DNA of 64,000 nt from Ditylenchus dipsaci (taxonomy: Eukaryota > Nematoda > Chromadorea > Rhabditida > Anguinidae): assembly GCA_004194705.1 (NCBI GenBank), contig SADC01000438.1:1-64000 (forward strand). The letters are read 5' to 3'. Numbering within the stretch: position 1 is the stretch's first letter; each line of letters starts with the position of its first letter. Both the position numbers and the translations under genes were made by a program. Shown one piece after another: positions 12,347 to 24,474 of the stretch. Below the pieces are notes generated by a model, which ran no database searches, had not been told where the DNA came from, and worked only from the letters and a program-made list of their open reading frames with translations.

Positions 12347-13071
12347 GGACAATACTTTTTTCTCCGACTAAAACACTTTTTTTTCCGACTAAAATATTTT
12401 TTTCCGACTAATTTCATTTCCGACTAAAACACTTTTATCTCCGACTAAAATACTTTTTTTCCCGACTAATTTTAATTCTCAACACGAAATCAACCATTTT
12501 TAAAAAATTTTGTGTGAAATTCAAGGGTGGGCAAAGACAGATGGCTGGAGACCCACTCCGGAATGGCCAAAAGGCCAAAATATTGTTTTTTGGGGGTTTA
12601 CTAAAGGAGCAGTAACTTTTTGAGAAAAATCGATTGAGCGGATCAGATTTCGGGTCCGATCGGCTTAATCGCTCAGAATTCCAGGTTTATGGTGGTTTCG
12701 AGTGGTTCAGGGTGGAGTTGTGGGCGATTAAGCCCATCGGACCCGAAATCTGATCCGCTCAATCGATTTTTCTCAAAAAGTTTACTCCCCCTTTAGTAAG
12801 CCCCCAGAAAACCAATTATTTCGGCTTTTTGGCCATTCCGGAGTGGGTCTCCAGCCATCTGGTCTTTGCCCACCCTTGAATTCACACAAAATTTTTAAAA
12901 ATGGTTGATTTCGTGTTGAGAATTAAAATTAGTCGGAGAAAAAAGAAAATTAGTCGGAAAAAAAGTATTTTAGTCGGAGATAAAAGTGTTTTAGTCGGAA
13001 ATGAAATTAGTCGGAAAAAAAATATTTTAGTCGGAAAAAAAGTGTTTTAGTCGGAGAAAAAAGTATTGTCC
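12347..13071. mobile_element. foldback element A2 with word-array arms
   Basis: A palindrome ending GGACAATACTTTT / AAAAGTATTGTCC. Both arms are tandem arrays of a word like CTCCGACTAAAATACTTTTT (about six per arm). The inner part holds the same core as A1 (GATTGAGCGGATCAGA, GATCGGCTTAATCGCTCAGA) plus a loop GGTTTATGGTGGTTTCGAG. A perfect 9-bp direct repeat ATTACGAAA flanks it (12338-12346 and 13072-13080). Nine-base duplications are typical of Mutator-like and foldback transposons. No coding frame. Confidence 0.85.
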
Positions 13072-13080
13072 ATTACGAAA

Positions 13081-13915
13081 TCATGCCAAATACTATATGT
13101 AGATTGCCTGAAATTTTTTTTTCGTCGCAATGCACCAAAAACATTTTTAATTTGGGTATTTGAATTGCCATTTTAGGAAGTAAATTTCGTAAATCCGGTG
13201 ACTGCCAACCTGATATTTTGTAATTTTTTAGCGAATATAGAATATAGTTTCGTTACGGGGGTCCACAGAACCCAAGGCAAACTAGTCCATAACTACCTTG
13301 TTTGCACCTCCTCTATTTATATTCCATCAACTTTGGGTGATGAAGAGGAAGAAATGTCTCATAGGTAGTGAAAGGTAGGGTCATTAATTTTGCGAGCAAA
13401 AAGTGTTTATGGAAGGAAACTACTGCTATTGCTGGTGCAATAAATGGGTTTCGCCCCTAAATTTATCATTCAATAAAAATGCAAAAAGAAAGTATTTTTA
13501 ATTGAGCATCCATCTTCGTTCAAATTCTATTGCCCATAGAAAATGGCTAGGCTCTAAAATACAACAGTAAAAATTTTGGTTTGACGGTTTTTTGCCCAAA
13601 CACTAAGTAAAATGCAATCGTTCTTTTAAAATGTGAAAAAATTGGAAGCAGCTTTATGAAAAGTAAAATTTTTTGGCGCTATTCGGTTTTAGCAAAACAG
13701 CCTATCGGTTTTGACATGCCCCCTCCCAATAATTTTTACATTTACATTCACAACGAATCCGCATGCAATAGTTACCGCATGCGGATGCTAACGCCAAGTG
13801 AAGCGGCCAAAGATGCGGACAAAAAACGGATCATTGTGTGCGTGTCTTTAGGGTTTCGGCCTTAGACTTAGAGAATACCCGTATGTATTTCAGTTTTTTA
13901 AAAAAGGTATGGTTT
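13081..13915. other. no supported gene
   Basis: AT-rich. A 69-codon frame at 13656-13865 has no recognisable features. No inverted repeat was seen here. Confidence 0.45.
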
Positions 13916-13934
13916 TAGGTACTCTTAAAATTAT

Positions 13935-14125
13935 TGTATGTGTGGGGCATAGTGGGGCGCCCGTCCGCCGGCCTATCCCCGTCCTGAGGGAGCCGAAAAA
14001 TGGACGCCGGAGGCGGATGAAAAAGGGAGGACGCCGATGAACGGCCGGCTAACGGACGGCAGGACGGTGGACGGCCGGTGGATGGCCGGACGGCCGACAG
14101 AGGTCGATTCCGACGGGCCGCGAAG
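13935..14125. repeat. GC-rich island of CGGCCGG/GGACGGC words
   Basis: An abrupt GC-rich block in AT-rich DNA, made of short related words (GACGGCCGG, GGATGGCC, GGCGGACGG). The open frame on the minus strand is Pro/Arg-rich because of the repeats and I do not call it a gene. Confidence 0.5.
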
Positions 14126-14257
14126 GATGGTATCATCAATAAAATTGATATAAGATCTGAATTTTCATTGATTTTGTCTTTGTTGAGTCCAATTTTCAAT
14201 CCTTTGTCATGTGTACGTCAATATTTTTTTAAACTGTGAGAGTGTGTTCGGAAGGTA

Positions 14258-14648
14258 AAATATCGATTACCGACGGTCAATGAATTTTTTTTTTGAAATT
14301 TTTGATCACAATCGTCAATTTTCAAGGCAAAAGTATCTGGAAAGTCGACCCTAACTCCAAAATCTCATCCTGAATCTGAATCCGTTGAGATCAGATCAAA
14401 ATAATTTTTATGGGCTGAATTATAGCTATTTTGAGTAGATAGAGCAGGAATTTGGCACCATTTACCTATTTTAGTGGATATCTCAGCCCATAAAAATTAT
14501 TTTGATCTGATCTCAACGGATTCGGATTCAGGATGAGATTTTGGTATGAGGGTCGACCTTCCAGTAACTTTTGCCCTGAAAATTGACGATTTTGATCAAA
14601 AATTTCAAAAAAAAATTCATTGACCGTCGGTAATCGATAGCTGTCCGT
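14258..14648. mobile_element. palindromic B-family element, copy 1
   Basis: Arms contain ATCGATTACCGACGGTCAATG and its complement, then TTTTGATCA, CCTGAATC and CTCAACGGATTCGGATTCA around the loop at about 14440. An 11-bp direct repeat TTCGGAAGGTA lies at 14247-14257 and 14649-14659, a probable target duplication. A related element with the same CTCAACGGATTCGGATTCA core lies at about 52970-53345. Confidence 0.6.
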
Positions 14649-14929
14649 TTCGGAAGGTATTATCATTAATTTTGTGAATTTTCAAGAAGGTATGCTCACC
14701 TGTTTAAATTTATCTCGCCAATTGAATTTTTTTCGTAATCATTAAACTTCTGTACGGATTTTTAACTTGGACTGCGGAAAATGTTTCTCAGGAGTAGGCG
14801 GTGTATGAGAGTTTGGCGAAAATCTCAAAAACGGGGACGGGACACCGTCCAAATTTTAAAAATGTGCCCGCTTTGGTGTGGGGGCGGTGGTGTTGGTAAA
14901 AGCGATATTTGAACAACTTCTAAGTAATT

Positions 14930-15345
14930 TGTAACACGCTAAATGGGTGGTATTTCTTTTTGGCTATAGGATATTTTTTTTGCCATTCATTTTTTGGAAA
15001 TACTCGCTCAAGCTCACGCTTCAGCCACTTTTAGAGATGTTCTTGTATCTGAAGCCTGCTAAAATATTTTTTAGGGTGCAAAAAATTTTTTGGTAAATTT
15101 TTTGACTATTGGCTGCTCAAGGCAAAAAGCATAATTTTGACCAAAAAATTTTTCCTCGAAAAAGTGTCGTTTGCATCCCGAAAACTTTTTTCATCATTTT
15201 TCAGATACAAGAACATCTCAAAAAGTGGTTGAAGCATCAGTTTGAGCAAGTACAGTCAAAAAGAAGAAATCTATGGCCACACAAAATCTATGGCCAAAAA
15301 ATATCCTATGGCCAAAAACGAGAATTCTATGGCCTAAAAAATATT
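14930..15345. repeat. inverted repeat with CTATGGCC word array
   Basis: Inner arms: GAGATGTTCTTGTATCTGAA (about 15034) and TTCAGATACAAGAACATCTC (about 15201). The right outer part is a four-copy array of a word like CTATGGCCAAAAA (15270-15336); the left has degraded counterparts. This resembles the A foldback elements but lacks clear termini. Confidence 0.45.
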
Positions 15346-15379
15346 ATCTTAAAGGGGGGGGGGGACACTTGGGGGGGGG

Positions 15380-15597
15380 TTGAGAAATGGGTTTGTCAAG
15401 CTGGTGAAAACCCATAAATGGGTTGCAAAAAGATTTTAAATATAAAATTATTTATGTGATTTATGATGGGTTTCACTAAATATTGTCGAATAATGTGGTG
15501 AAACCCATAATAAAACACATAAATAATTTTATATTTAAAATCTTTTTGCAACCCATTTATGGGTTTTTCACCAGCTTGACAAACCCATTTCTCAAGT
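15380..15597. repeat. near-perfect palindrome
   Basis: Arms of about 100 bases begin TTGAGAAATGGGTTTGTCAA and end with its complement, with a short loop around 15480. Internally CCCATAAATGGG is itself palindromic. Probably a MITE; no target duplication is clear because the left border is a G run. Confidence 0.6.
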
Positions 15598-16051
15598 CAC
15601 AACTATTAGTCACAACTTCCCTACGCTGGCATGCCCCAAGCCTAAGGGCTAATCCTAAACTTGTTACTCCAAATAGTAGTTACATCGATTTTTGGAAGGT
15701 CAGGCTTGGGGGGTATTCTATATTAGCGCCAAAAACTGTTTTCTGACACTTTCTTTTACAAAAAAAATAAATTTTGGACTAAAACTTGACCAAAACTCTG
15801 ATTTGCCTGGTCTCCAAGGCAAAAAATCAAATTTTGATCAACTTTTTTTTCTACGAAAAACCGACTTTTTGTGTAGCAAAATGTCAAAAATCTCAGGTTT
15901 AAGTGAGTAGGGGGGGATGAAGTGTTCGGGGTGTTCAGGTTCAAGTGTTCCTTTTACCTTACCAAATTATTGCACAGACTGTTGTTGTTTTTTGATATTT
16001 ATCAAAAATCAAAAAAAGGATTTGAGTAAAAAGACCATTTTGACCATTTTT

Positions 16052-16258
16052 GAAGGAGGAGGGTCACTTTATGGTCCCCCTGTTGATTTTTTATTTGTTT
16101 TTAGGCTTCAGCTTTAGGCAAAAGTAGGACAGCGTATGATAGGACGGACTTGGACGCAGTTTCGAATCTATCCTAACATACGCTGCCTATCCTTGCTGAT
16201 CCTAAAGCCGAAAAAACGTACAAAAATCAACAGGGGGCTAAGGCAAAATACCTCCCAT
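16052..16258. repeat. F-family palindrome copy 1
   Basis: Inverted GGTCCCCCTGTTG/CAACAGGGGGCTAAGGC, with inner TAGGCTT and AGCGTATGATAGGACG opposed by CCTAACATACGCT. Related elements lie at 16698-16962 and 54928-55185, and shorter GGTCCCCCTGTTG-ended elements at 18698-18889 and 17905-18310. Confidence 0.55.
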
Positions 16259-16296
16259 TGAGAGATAGGGCCAGAAAATTTTCAGGCTATTTCCTC

Positions 16297-16535
16297 TAGA
16301 GTTGGGAAAATAGCCGGCTATTTTCTTTCCGGCTATATAGCCGGCTATTTTCTTTTTTCCGGCCATTTTTGGCTATTTTCTCAACCCTTGTGAAGAAGAG
16401 TTATATGTATACATGTATATAACAGCTATACAAAATAGCCGATTTCTCACTGATCTGCTATTTTATAGAAAATAGCCGCTATTTTCTAGAAAATAGCCGG
16501 CTATATTCCGGCTATATAGCCGTTGGTCAACTCTA
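16297..16535. mobile_element. hAT-like MITE
   Basis: Ends TAGAGTTGGG and GGTCAACTCTA are inverted, and an 8-bp direct repeat ATTTCCTC flanks the element at 16289-16296 and 16536-16543. Eight-base duplications with such termini are the hAT signature. The body is almost entirely the palindromic word AAAATAGCCGGCTATTTT and variants. Confidence 0.8.
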
Positions 16536-16697
16536 ATTTCCTCACACGATTTTCTAAATTTATTTGAGGCCATTTCACTTACACCGCTTTAAAAAAATGG
16601 ACGGGGGCACGTGCCCTCTTTGCCACATTGCCCTTCTGGCACGCCACTGGCTACAGTCAACTACCCCAATACAGTCAACTCTCGCAATACAGTTACC

Positions 16698-16962
16698 GTA
16701 TTTACGGCTCTATTCCACAATGGGGGAGGGGGTTTGCCTTGGTCCCCCTGTTGTTTCTTAGGACTTTTAGGCTTTAGGCTTAGGCAAGGGTAGGTCAGCG
16801 TATGTTAGGATGGGCTCAAACATATCTTAGACTCATGTTTAAGTCCATTCTAACATACGCTGGCCTACACTTGCCCAAGTTTTGGCCTAAAAATCACAAT
16901 AAAAAACAACAGGGGAGACCAAGGCAAAAACCCCCCCCCCATTGTGGAATGGAGCCGTATTT
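16698..16962. repeat. F-family palindrome copy 2
   Basis: Begins GGCTCTATTCCACAATGGGG and ends with its complement; contains GCCTTGGTCCCCCTGTTG and its complement, and opposed ACATACGCTGGCCTAC arms. Confidence 0.6.
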
Positions 16963-16979
16963 ACTTTAATGGCTGCAAA

Positions 16980-17362
16980 CATAGTCGAGTTGACCCTTAA
17001 CTTTTTTGGGTCAACTTTTGTCAAAATTGCTAAAATATCAATTTCTAATGGGAAAGTGCCAAATCTGATATTCATGAACCCCACTCAACTTTTGAGCTCT
17101 ACAAAATAGTTTAACAGAAATTCAAAATCCTGTCTCTACAAAATTTTAGCAAAAGTTGACCCTAGTTGACCCTCAACTTTTTTTACTCACCGATTTTTTG
17201 CGTCGGATTTTTTTAAATCAGTTCGAAAAACTGCCTATTCTTTCGTGTAGAGCTTAAAAAGTTGCCCTAGGTCATAAATATCGAAAAAAAAATATTAAGA
17301 AAAATATTGACATTTTTTGAATTTAAAAAAGTTGACCCTAAAAGTTGACCCCGACTGGTTAC
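16980..17362. repeat. GTTGACCC-bordered repeat
   Basis: Copies of GTTGACCCT and AAAAAGTTGACCCTAA occur at both sides of a region of about 380 bases, in both orientations. It is followed at 17380-17450 by the right end of a D-like element (TATTAGAGTAAATACGGTA). No gene. Confidence 0.4.
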
Positions 17363-17900
17363 AGCCAATAGTAGCCCGGGGCTACTAATTTTCAACCACC
17401 TTTTTAGGGGCGGGGGTGGGCGGGCAGTATTAGAGTAAATACGGTAACTCTCTCAATGCTACGTCACTGGGAGGGTCAACCAACCGAAGCACGACTGCAA
17501 TTATGTTAACAATGGGTTCAAGTTTATTTGCTCATCGATTTCGTTGAAGTATCCACAAGCCCACGAGAATTGATGGCCACAGACATTAATTATCTATAAA
17601 AATTGTTTAACATAGGAAGGCAACACAAATAACAGTTTTCCCGCTTTTTATGTCAATTTTCCGCGAAATTTCCAATCACCTAACCCTAGTTTGTACCTAA
17701 CCGCTGGTCATTTTTTTGAAAAATTACTAGACCGCTACAAGATATTATTCTACTCCCGAAGTTCTCCTGAAATAAAGGACAGGAGTACACTATTTGGAAT
17801 AGTCCAAAAATGCGTTTTTTCAAGGTATAAGTATTTTTTAGGCCGTTTAAACGATAGAAATGGCCGAATAAAAGTGTGAAACACATTTTTTAAATAAAAT
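17363..17900. other. no supported gene
   Basis: Mixed unique sequence; only short overlapping frames on both strands. Confidence 0.4.
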
Positions 17901-17904
17901 TTTT

Positions 17905-18310
17905 TGACCGCCTTGGTCCCCCTATGGTTTTTGGTCATTTTTTTTTCGCATTTTACCCCGTTTTGGTCACTTGAGCTTTGCAAAAAGAGCTTCTTTATGC
18001 ATTTTTGATCATGAGTCTTGCTCGGAATCATGTCTAAGGTAAGTGTGTGCGCGCATCTCTAACTCTCAAGTTCCCTGCGGCCCCTTCGGGGGCTTGGGGC
18101 TTGGAGTTGAGATGCGCACACCCACATACCTCAGACAAAATCACTCGAAAGTGACTCTGGATGCATAAAAATGTATGCATACCAGAGTTTTTTTATGCGG
18201 TAGGCCCAGTTAACAAAACAATGTTCAAATTCCATCTTTTTAAGTCGAAAAATGACCAAAAACCATAGACCAAGGCAAAAATTGACCAAAACCACAGGGG
18301 GACCAAAGCA
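17905..18310. repeat. F/E composite palindrome
   Basis: Outer arms CCTTGGTCCCCCTATGG and its complement enclose an E-family hairpin (about 17985-18215) with TCATGTCTAAGGTAAGTG on the left, GATGCGCACACCCACATACC on the right and a C-rich/G-rich stem in the middle. The same hairpin recurs at about 30400-30635 and 56455-56685. Confidence 0.55.
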
Positions 18311-18697
18311 ATCGAATTTTATTTTTCGAAAAATGTTCTTTCCACACTTTTTTTTGGCCGTTTCTATTGTTCAAACAGCCTAAAAAATATTTAGACCTTG
18401 AAAAAACGCACTTTTGGACTACCCCAAATAGTGTAATTTAGCCAAATAAAGCAGATATTTGTTGTACAATCCAACAGCAGCCAGTTGGGTGGTTATTGGT
18501 CTCTAATCAGTTCTTATCACTTTTTGCACACACACACAGTCCGCAATGCCTGTTATAGTTGTTGAAAACACACCGATTTGTTTGCCTCTTATTTAATCAA
18601 TCATTATTGTTGACTAATTAGGACTCTACAAGTCCATATTGTTTTGAAGAGTCTTATTTACACCTTAGCTACTTATCAATGCTAGATTAGTGTAGGG

Positions 18698-18889
18698 AAG
18701 TCTTGGTTCTACTGCAGAGTCCGTTGCCAAAAAACAGCTTGGTCCCCCTGTTGCTCAAAATGAAAATATTCAAAATGAAAATATTTTTTATCATAAAAAC
18801 AACAGGGGGGACCAAGCTAATTTTTACAAAAAAAACAACAGGGGGACCAAGCTGTTTTTTGGCAACGGACTCTGCAGTAGAACCGAAGT
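18698..18889. repeat. palindrome with GGTCCCCCTGTTG words
   Basis: Ends CTACTGCAGAGTCCGTTGCC and its complement. The right arm carries two copies of ACAACAGGGGGACCAAGCT, the left arm one. Confidence 0.6.
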
Positions 18890-19964
18890 CTTTTTCGAAG
18901 TAGACTTTTGGATGGATTATGTATCAGGGTTGGCCTAACTACCTCCTTCCCGTAATCGGATCGAATTTTCCTTATACCTCTCCCGCTCTTGACCACCTCC
19001 CTTCCCCGCTCCCAAAATAACCCCCGTCACCTCCCGCAAAAATCCCAGTCGAAAAAATCTCTGGGATTAGATCATTTTCCGGATGGCAGCCAAGATGGGT
19101 CAGGGTTTATCCAAGCGGATGAGTGGCAATATGGTAGCTTGGACGTCAGAAGGGTGACAAAAGCCTTCAGATTCATAGTGGTTTACTATTTTACAAAATT
19201 TCAGTCACGACGCTTGCAAATTGATCACGCGCTCCCGCCACTGCCCCTGCTCCCAGCTTGCTTTCCCGCACCTACAATTTCGGTCCTGCTCTCTTTATTT
19301 GGTTCTACAAGGCCAGACTTCTTTATTCGCTGCTCTCCTGAAAATACCCAAAAATATGTTTTTTCGATATTTTAGCACTTTTAACATGTAGAAAACGTAT
19401 TTTTACAGCACAGTCGACTATTTCTAGGAATTTTTTTGGAGCACTTGTACTATAACACCAGCATCCACAAAATTGCCTTGGTAGCCCAAGCTAAATTGAA
19501 TGCTGGGGTATAGTACAGTTTATCATTTTTTGACTAGAAGTTGATTTTCCGTCTTGGGGCCAAGGTGAAAGGTACTGCAGGGTACCAGGATTGCCCATAT
19601 CTTTATTTATTCATAGTTTTTCTCACTAGAACTTGGCAAAAAGTTTGAATGCATTTTTTCATCAAGAATCTTGCTCGGAATTTCGCCATAAATAAGTGAG
19701 TGTGCGCATCTCTAATATCCCCTCCTGAAAGGAGCATTTTTCTCTAAGCCAACTTTTTTAATCTAAGCCTAAGTCTAAGTTAGCGCGCTACACATTGCCA
19801 AAAAGAAAACTTAAAAAATCAAGCGAACCCAAAATAGGACGCTTAGAGAAAAATACTCTTGGAGTCGGGGGGGGGGTGATGCACTTGGGCTTTTACGCCC
19901 AAGGATTCGCCCAGGTGAAAAGTCGATTTTTGGTAAATTTTTATTTTAAACGCGTTTTCTATTA
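18890..19964. other. no supported gene
   Basis: A 128-codon plus frame at 18989-19375 has no recognisable domain. A partial E repeat (GAATGCATTTTTTCATCAAG) is near 19650. Otherwise unremarkable. Confidence 0.4.
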
Positions 19965-20149
19965 CAGTCAAGTCTCGATTTAACGAACCCCTGGGGACCG
20001 CCAAAAATGTTCGTTAAATCGAAGGTTTCGTTAAATCGAGAGCTTATTTAGTCATTTTATTTAATCGGTGGCCAAATAGCCACCAAAAAAAGGTTCGTTA
20101 AATCAAGAGTTTCGTTAAATCGGGGTTTCGTTAAATCGAGACTTGACTG
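19965..20149. mobile_element. TA-flanked pogo-like MITE C1
   Basis: Ends CAGTCAAGTCTCGATTTAAC and its complement, bordered by TA. The word TCGTTAAATCGA recurs about six times within 185 bases. CAGTC-type termini with TA duplication are typical of pogo/Tc1-mariner elements. Confidence 0.75.
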
Positions 20150-20176
20150 TATCATGAAAAAACATCAGTAGGCTAC

Positions 20177-20251
20177 GAGGCGCCTCTAGGATTCGAACCC
20201 AGATGTGCTAGCTTTGTCCACCAATGCTCAACCACTGACCCACAACGCCCC
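20177..20251 (-). tRNA. tRNA-like sequence, probable pseudogene or SINE head
   Basis: On the minus strand a 75-base segment has an A-box-like TGGGTCAGTGG and a perfect B box GGGTTCGAATCC, and the T stem CTGGG/CCTAG pairs. The acceptor stem pairs only imperfectly or with a shifted register and I cannot place a convincing anticodon arm. A functional tRNA is not established. Confidence 0.4.
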
Positions 20252-20544
20252 GCATGGATCTCCTATTGTAATTGCAATATATATGTACATTTGAAGCCGC
20301 ATATATAATTTAGATTTGTACGATTTAGAAAAAGAAAATTTGTCGTTGGCGTTGGATTTTTATAAAATGGGTCGTCATTGAGGTTATCGTTGGCGTTGGC
20401 GGAAGAATTCGCCAAGGTGAAAAGTTGATTGGCGGAAATGTTGGCAAAAGTATAATTCGTAGGGTCCAAATATTTTTAAAAATGGTCAATTTTTTTGTTA
20501 ATATTTTTTGAATTTTTTTTAAAAATGCCAATACTAAAAAAATA

Positions 20545-20704
20545 CCGTATTTCCTCTAATTTAGCCCCCGGGGGCTAAATTTTTTGGATGCCTAAAATCT
20601 TGAAATTTTAAATCAAAAATGGCCCTAACTCTGAAGTTTTAGTCAAAAAAGAAGGGGTGGGGGCTAAAGGAGGGGGGGGGGTTGCTGAATTAGAGGAAAT
20701 ACGG
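20545..20704. mobile_element. TA-flanked D-family MITE
   Basis: Ends CCGTATTTCCTCTAATTTAG and AATTAGAGGAAATACGG between TA dinucleotides, with an inner palindrome AGCCCCCGGGGGCT. Same terminal class as the elements at 32932, 39864 and 55279. Confidence 0.7.
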
Positions 20705-22549
20705 TAAATTGAATTTAGTTTCACACCCTGTAGTAGCACCACATTTCTGGTCTTGGTTGGCCCTCCACACTAGTGTAATTCCAATAAAAAGCAAAATTTT
20801 TTCTTGTCTTCACATCTTTTTGTTTTTGTAGAAGAAATGATGGGAAATAAATCGTTAAAAATAGGCAATTTTCTTCTTGCAAGCTCACCATCGATCAATG
20901 CCCCCCTTTACAGTTGACAGAGGAGGGGAACGTTCTGGAGAAAACTATTCTCTTTTTATCATCTCCTTTTTCTACTATTATCATTAGCGGCTGGACGGTG
21001 GTGGCAGTAGCACCGGTATTTTTTTCTTATTCTTCCCATTTTTTGGCTATTATTGTGCCAAATAAAAAAATCTCACGTGCTTCTGCTTATTATTTTGGTT
21101 TGGTAGATGGTGGCCTTTGTACCTTATTTGCTATTTTGGCTGAGAGTGGTTGTCTGCTTGTGTGGAAAATTGTTTTTGTTTGGGAAGTCAAGTTAAAAAA
21201 ACAATTTTTAGTTATAGCTTTTGAATTTTTTTGTTAAAAATACAGAACTTGAAAAAAATCAGACCGAACTGAAACGTCTGGACCAGATGCCAGACAGGGT
21301 TCAAAAAGTTTATATACACTTCAAAGTTCCATTCAGTTTAAAAATAAAAATTTTGGCGCCGGTAGCGAATATCCTATTATTGTGCCAAATAAAAAAAATT
21401 TATAACAAGTCTAGTAAAGAAAGAAAAAAATATCAAGTCTAGTATAGAAACCCCCCCCCCCCCCAAATCGGACCTTTTTAAAATCGCTGTAACTACCCTT
21501 TGGAACAACAAATTTAGGCTCAACCCTTAGGCTCGGGGGTAGGTCAGCTTACGGAATTTGTGACTAATAAATGTCTTACGCAATTTTTCTGGATCTGGGA
21601 TATATATTTGCATACTATATAAGTAAGTGAAAAAGGAAAAATTTTGAGGAGGGGGTGGGGGGGGGTGGATGGTATTTGCTAGTAGGGTCAATAGTTTTTT
21701 ACTTCTGACAAAGAAACCGTTTAAAATTTGCCATACAAACCAGAAATATTTTAAGTCGCTTTCAGCCTTTATCCATGTTGTTCAATGAGCTAAATACCAA
21801 AACAGGCTTTTAGCCACCACAAAATTTCGAGTTCAATTTAGCCAAAAATTGTTGTGAGTTCGAATCTGGCTGCGGTCATGCATATTTTTCCTGGTATTTG
21901 CAATATGCTCAACTCTTTTTTTTGATAAAAAAAATTATGTCTTTATTATTAATTAGCAGGCTTGCACAATACTTCCATCTCTTACTTTTTTGCAGACACT
22001 GCGAAAAATGAAGTATATTCAAAAGACCAGCCACCAAACCAAAGAACTTTTTGCAGACTAAAAGAAAAAAGAAGAGGAGGTGGTGGTAGTGTGATGATGT
22101 TTTATATAGAGAACATTCACATGGTTGTGGCCCATAAGGCTACAACCAAAAAAATGGTCCCATACTATGGTTTTTGTGCACTGACCGAGTCATTTCAATT
22201 TAGGTTTATTGGTTTGAGGTCTTTTAGATGGATGGCCGACTCCAAATAAAAGGAACAACAATTTGGGATGACATTTTGTAAATGTTTTTGAGAAAAATGC
22301 TGGTCAACAATTTTTTTAGCAATATGAATACCATATTATTTCTATAAATAAATATTCTTTCCAAAAAGGTAAAAATTTAGACAAATAATTTTTTTTTTGA
22401 AATTTTCATTCATCCATCATTTAATATTTATTTTTGACTAGTTTTAATTTTGTTTTGATTAGGGTAGTCCCCCTACCCCTCCTAAATGGGGGTTGAAAAA
22501 TAGACGGGTATACTCGCCTATTAGAATAAATGCGGTATATATCAAAATA
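20705..22549. other. no confident gene
   Basis: A 107-codon plus frame at 20914-21237 is hydrophobic but has no recognised family; a 95-codon frame at 21962-22249 ends just before AATAAAAGG. Long C runs occur at 21451 and 21655. A tRNA-like TGAGTTCGAATCTGG lies at about 21856. None is strong enough to call coding. Confidence 0.35.
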
Positions 22550-22974
22550 CAGTCAAACCTCGATTTAACGACCCCCACCTCAAGTTCATTCCCACCTAGG
22601 GTCCGGCACTTTTTTTAAGCTGACTTTAAAAGCGCTTTGTAAGTTCTGTTTCAAAAGTCTGGTCGCAAATATTGCAAGGATTCCGATTTTGCCTATCGTT
22701 TTTCAAAGTTCTAAAGTTTTCGCCTTTAAAAAAGCATAACCTCGATTTAACGACCTCCCATTTGAAAATTAAGGGTCGTTTAATTGAGGTTTGTCTTTTC
22801 GGAAGCAATTATTTAAGTTTTTTGAAAAATGATTCGCAAAATTAGAATTTTTTGATACTTGTGACCGGACTGTGGAAACAAAACTGACAATGTTCTTTTA
22901 AAATCAGCTTAAAAAGTGTCGGACCCTAGGTGGGAACGAACTTGAGGTGGGGTCATTAAATCGAGGTTTGACTG
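22550..22974. mobile_element. TA-flanked pogo-like MITE C2
   Basis: Ends CAGTCAAACCTCGATTTAAC and its complement between TA. Shared body blocks GGGTCCGGCACTTTTTT and ATTGCAAGGATTCCGATTTT occur in both arms. The terminal word CTCGATTTAACGACC reappears at the centre (about 22740-22790). Confidence 0.75.
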
Positions 22975-24073
22975 TACACCAAAAAATTCAGACCTAGCTT
23001 GAGGTCAAATTAGAGAGCTTTTTGAAAAAAATATTAAAATGCACAGCTTTTCCAGCTTCATATAGCTTTTGTTGCAAATCACGAGACAAATCATCGCATA
23101 GTCAGAGACGTATCCAGAAAAAAATTTTCAGGGGGGGGGGCTGAAAATTTCATTGGGGGGGGGGGCTGAAGCCCCCAAAATGTCATTTTACCTACACCTT
23201 TTTCGACTTTTATGGTGTTTTTAGAAGGGAATAAAAAATTTCAGCGGAGCTAAAGCCCGGTTAGCCCCCCCTGGATACGTGCCTGGGCACAGTACAAGAC
23301 TAGCTCCAAATTCTGAAAATTAGTTTTTTTGGTAGAGAATGCACCAGGGCTGCCAGTGGGCTGGCTTGTCTGCCAGTGGTGGTGATGATAAACATCAAGA
23401 TAATAGCATTGCAACAGCCACAAGACAGCAGCACACAACTATTCAAAATATATTTGTAGAAAGTGTAATCCTTAAATATGGCCTACTATTTCAAAACAAA
23501 TGTTTGAAGAATGTACAAAATTGCTTTATGCTTTGCTAACAGACTGGAAAAATGTGCAGAAATTAGCCAAGCTTTCTTATTTATGTGAAAATGCTTCTAG
23601 CCTGCAAGATTTTTTTCTGAGAAGCTTTGGCTTTTTATCCTGAAGTCCCAAATTGCCTAATAAAAAATTTTGAAAAAATTACTGTATTCTGTTTAATTAG
23701 TAATTACAGACCACAAATCGTGTTTAAAAATCGTATTCTTGGCATTGTGTTTTGACTAAGTTTTTTGAAACTCTCATCGGGCAAGTAACCTCTCATTTTG
23801 TAGCCATTGAGATGAGCTACAAAATAGCGTATTCACTCTAATTTAAGCCCTCCCCTTTCTCTAATTTTAGCCCCCTTTTAATTCAGCTACCCCCCCCCCT
23901 AAGAGGAGGGTTGAAAAATGTAAGCCCCCCCCCCCTCCTCTAATTCAAGCTCCGATCTCCTTTTCATTTAAATATTTTTTGAAACTTCGGATAACATTCT
24001 CGAGGACCTCCTAACGTACGGTGATCTACCATTGCTAAGCCTATGCCTAAATTTGTACATTATTGATATTTAA
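22975..24073. other. no supported gene
   Basis: Contains G/C homopolymers (23130-23165, 23885-23935) next to a fragment like a D-family end. A frame at 23339-23460 is Gln/His/Thr-rich (TATRQQHTTIQ) after a plausible acceptor and could be an exon, but nothing confirms it. Confidence 0.4.
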
Positions 24074-24264
24074 AGGGCCATGGTTATTGCGCGCAGTGGC
24101 ATGCGAAAAACTTGAATTGGCGGGGGACACTTCTCTTTCGTCTCAAACTGTGTTTTTTGGAGTTATGCTGAATGACTCCAAAGAGTAGAGTTTGATACGA
24201 AAGAGAAGAGTACCCCGCCAATTCAAATTTTGCACATGCCACTGCGCGCAAAAACCATGGTCCT
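24074..24264. mobile_element. TTAA-flanked MITE, H family copy 2
   Basis: Ends AGGGCCATGG and CCATGGTCCT between TTAA at 24070-24073 and 24265-24268. Arms match the copy at 5826-6011, including GCGCGCAGTGGCATG and GGGGGACACTTCTCTTT. Confidence 0.75.
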
Positions 24265-24474
24265 TTAAGGGAAAAATCAGCTTGGGGACAAAGGCAATTT
24301 TTTTTACCATAGCAAAAATGGTAAAAAAATTCAGCTTCAAATTTTTTAGTTTTTTTCTGAATAACCATTTCACACAGTATCAAATTGCTTTTATTTCAGT
24401 CACTGTATTTTCAGTTCCGGAATAAAGGGTTTTGTTTGTTAACTTTTGTTGGGATCAATGGAGTTGAATAATTA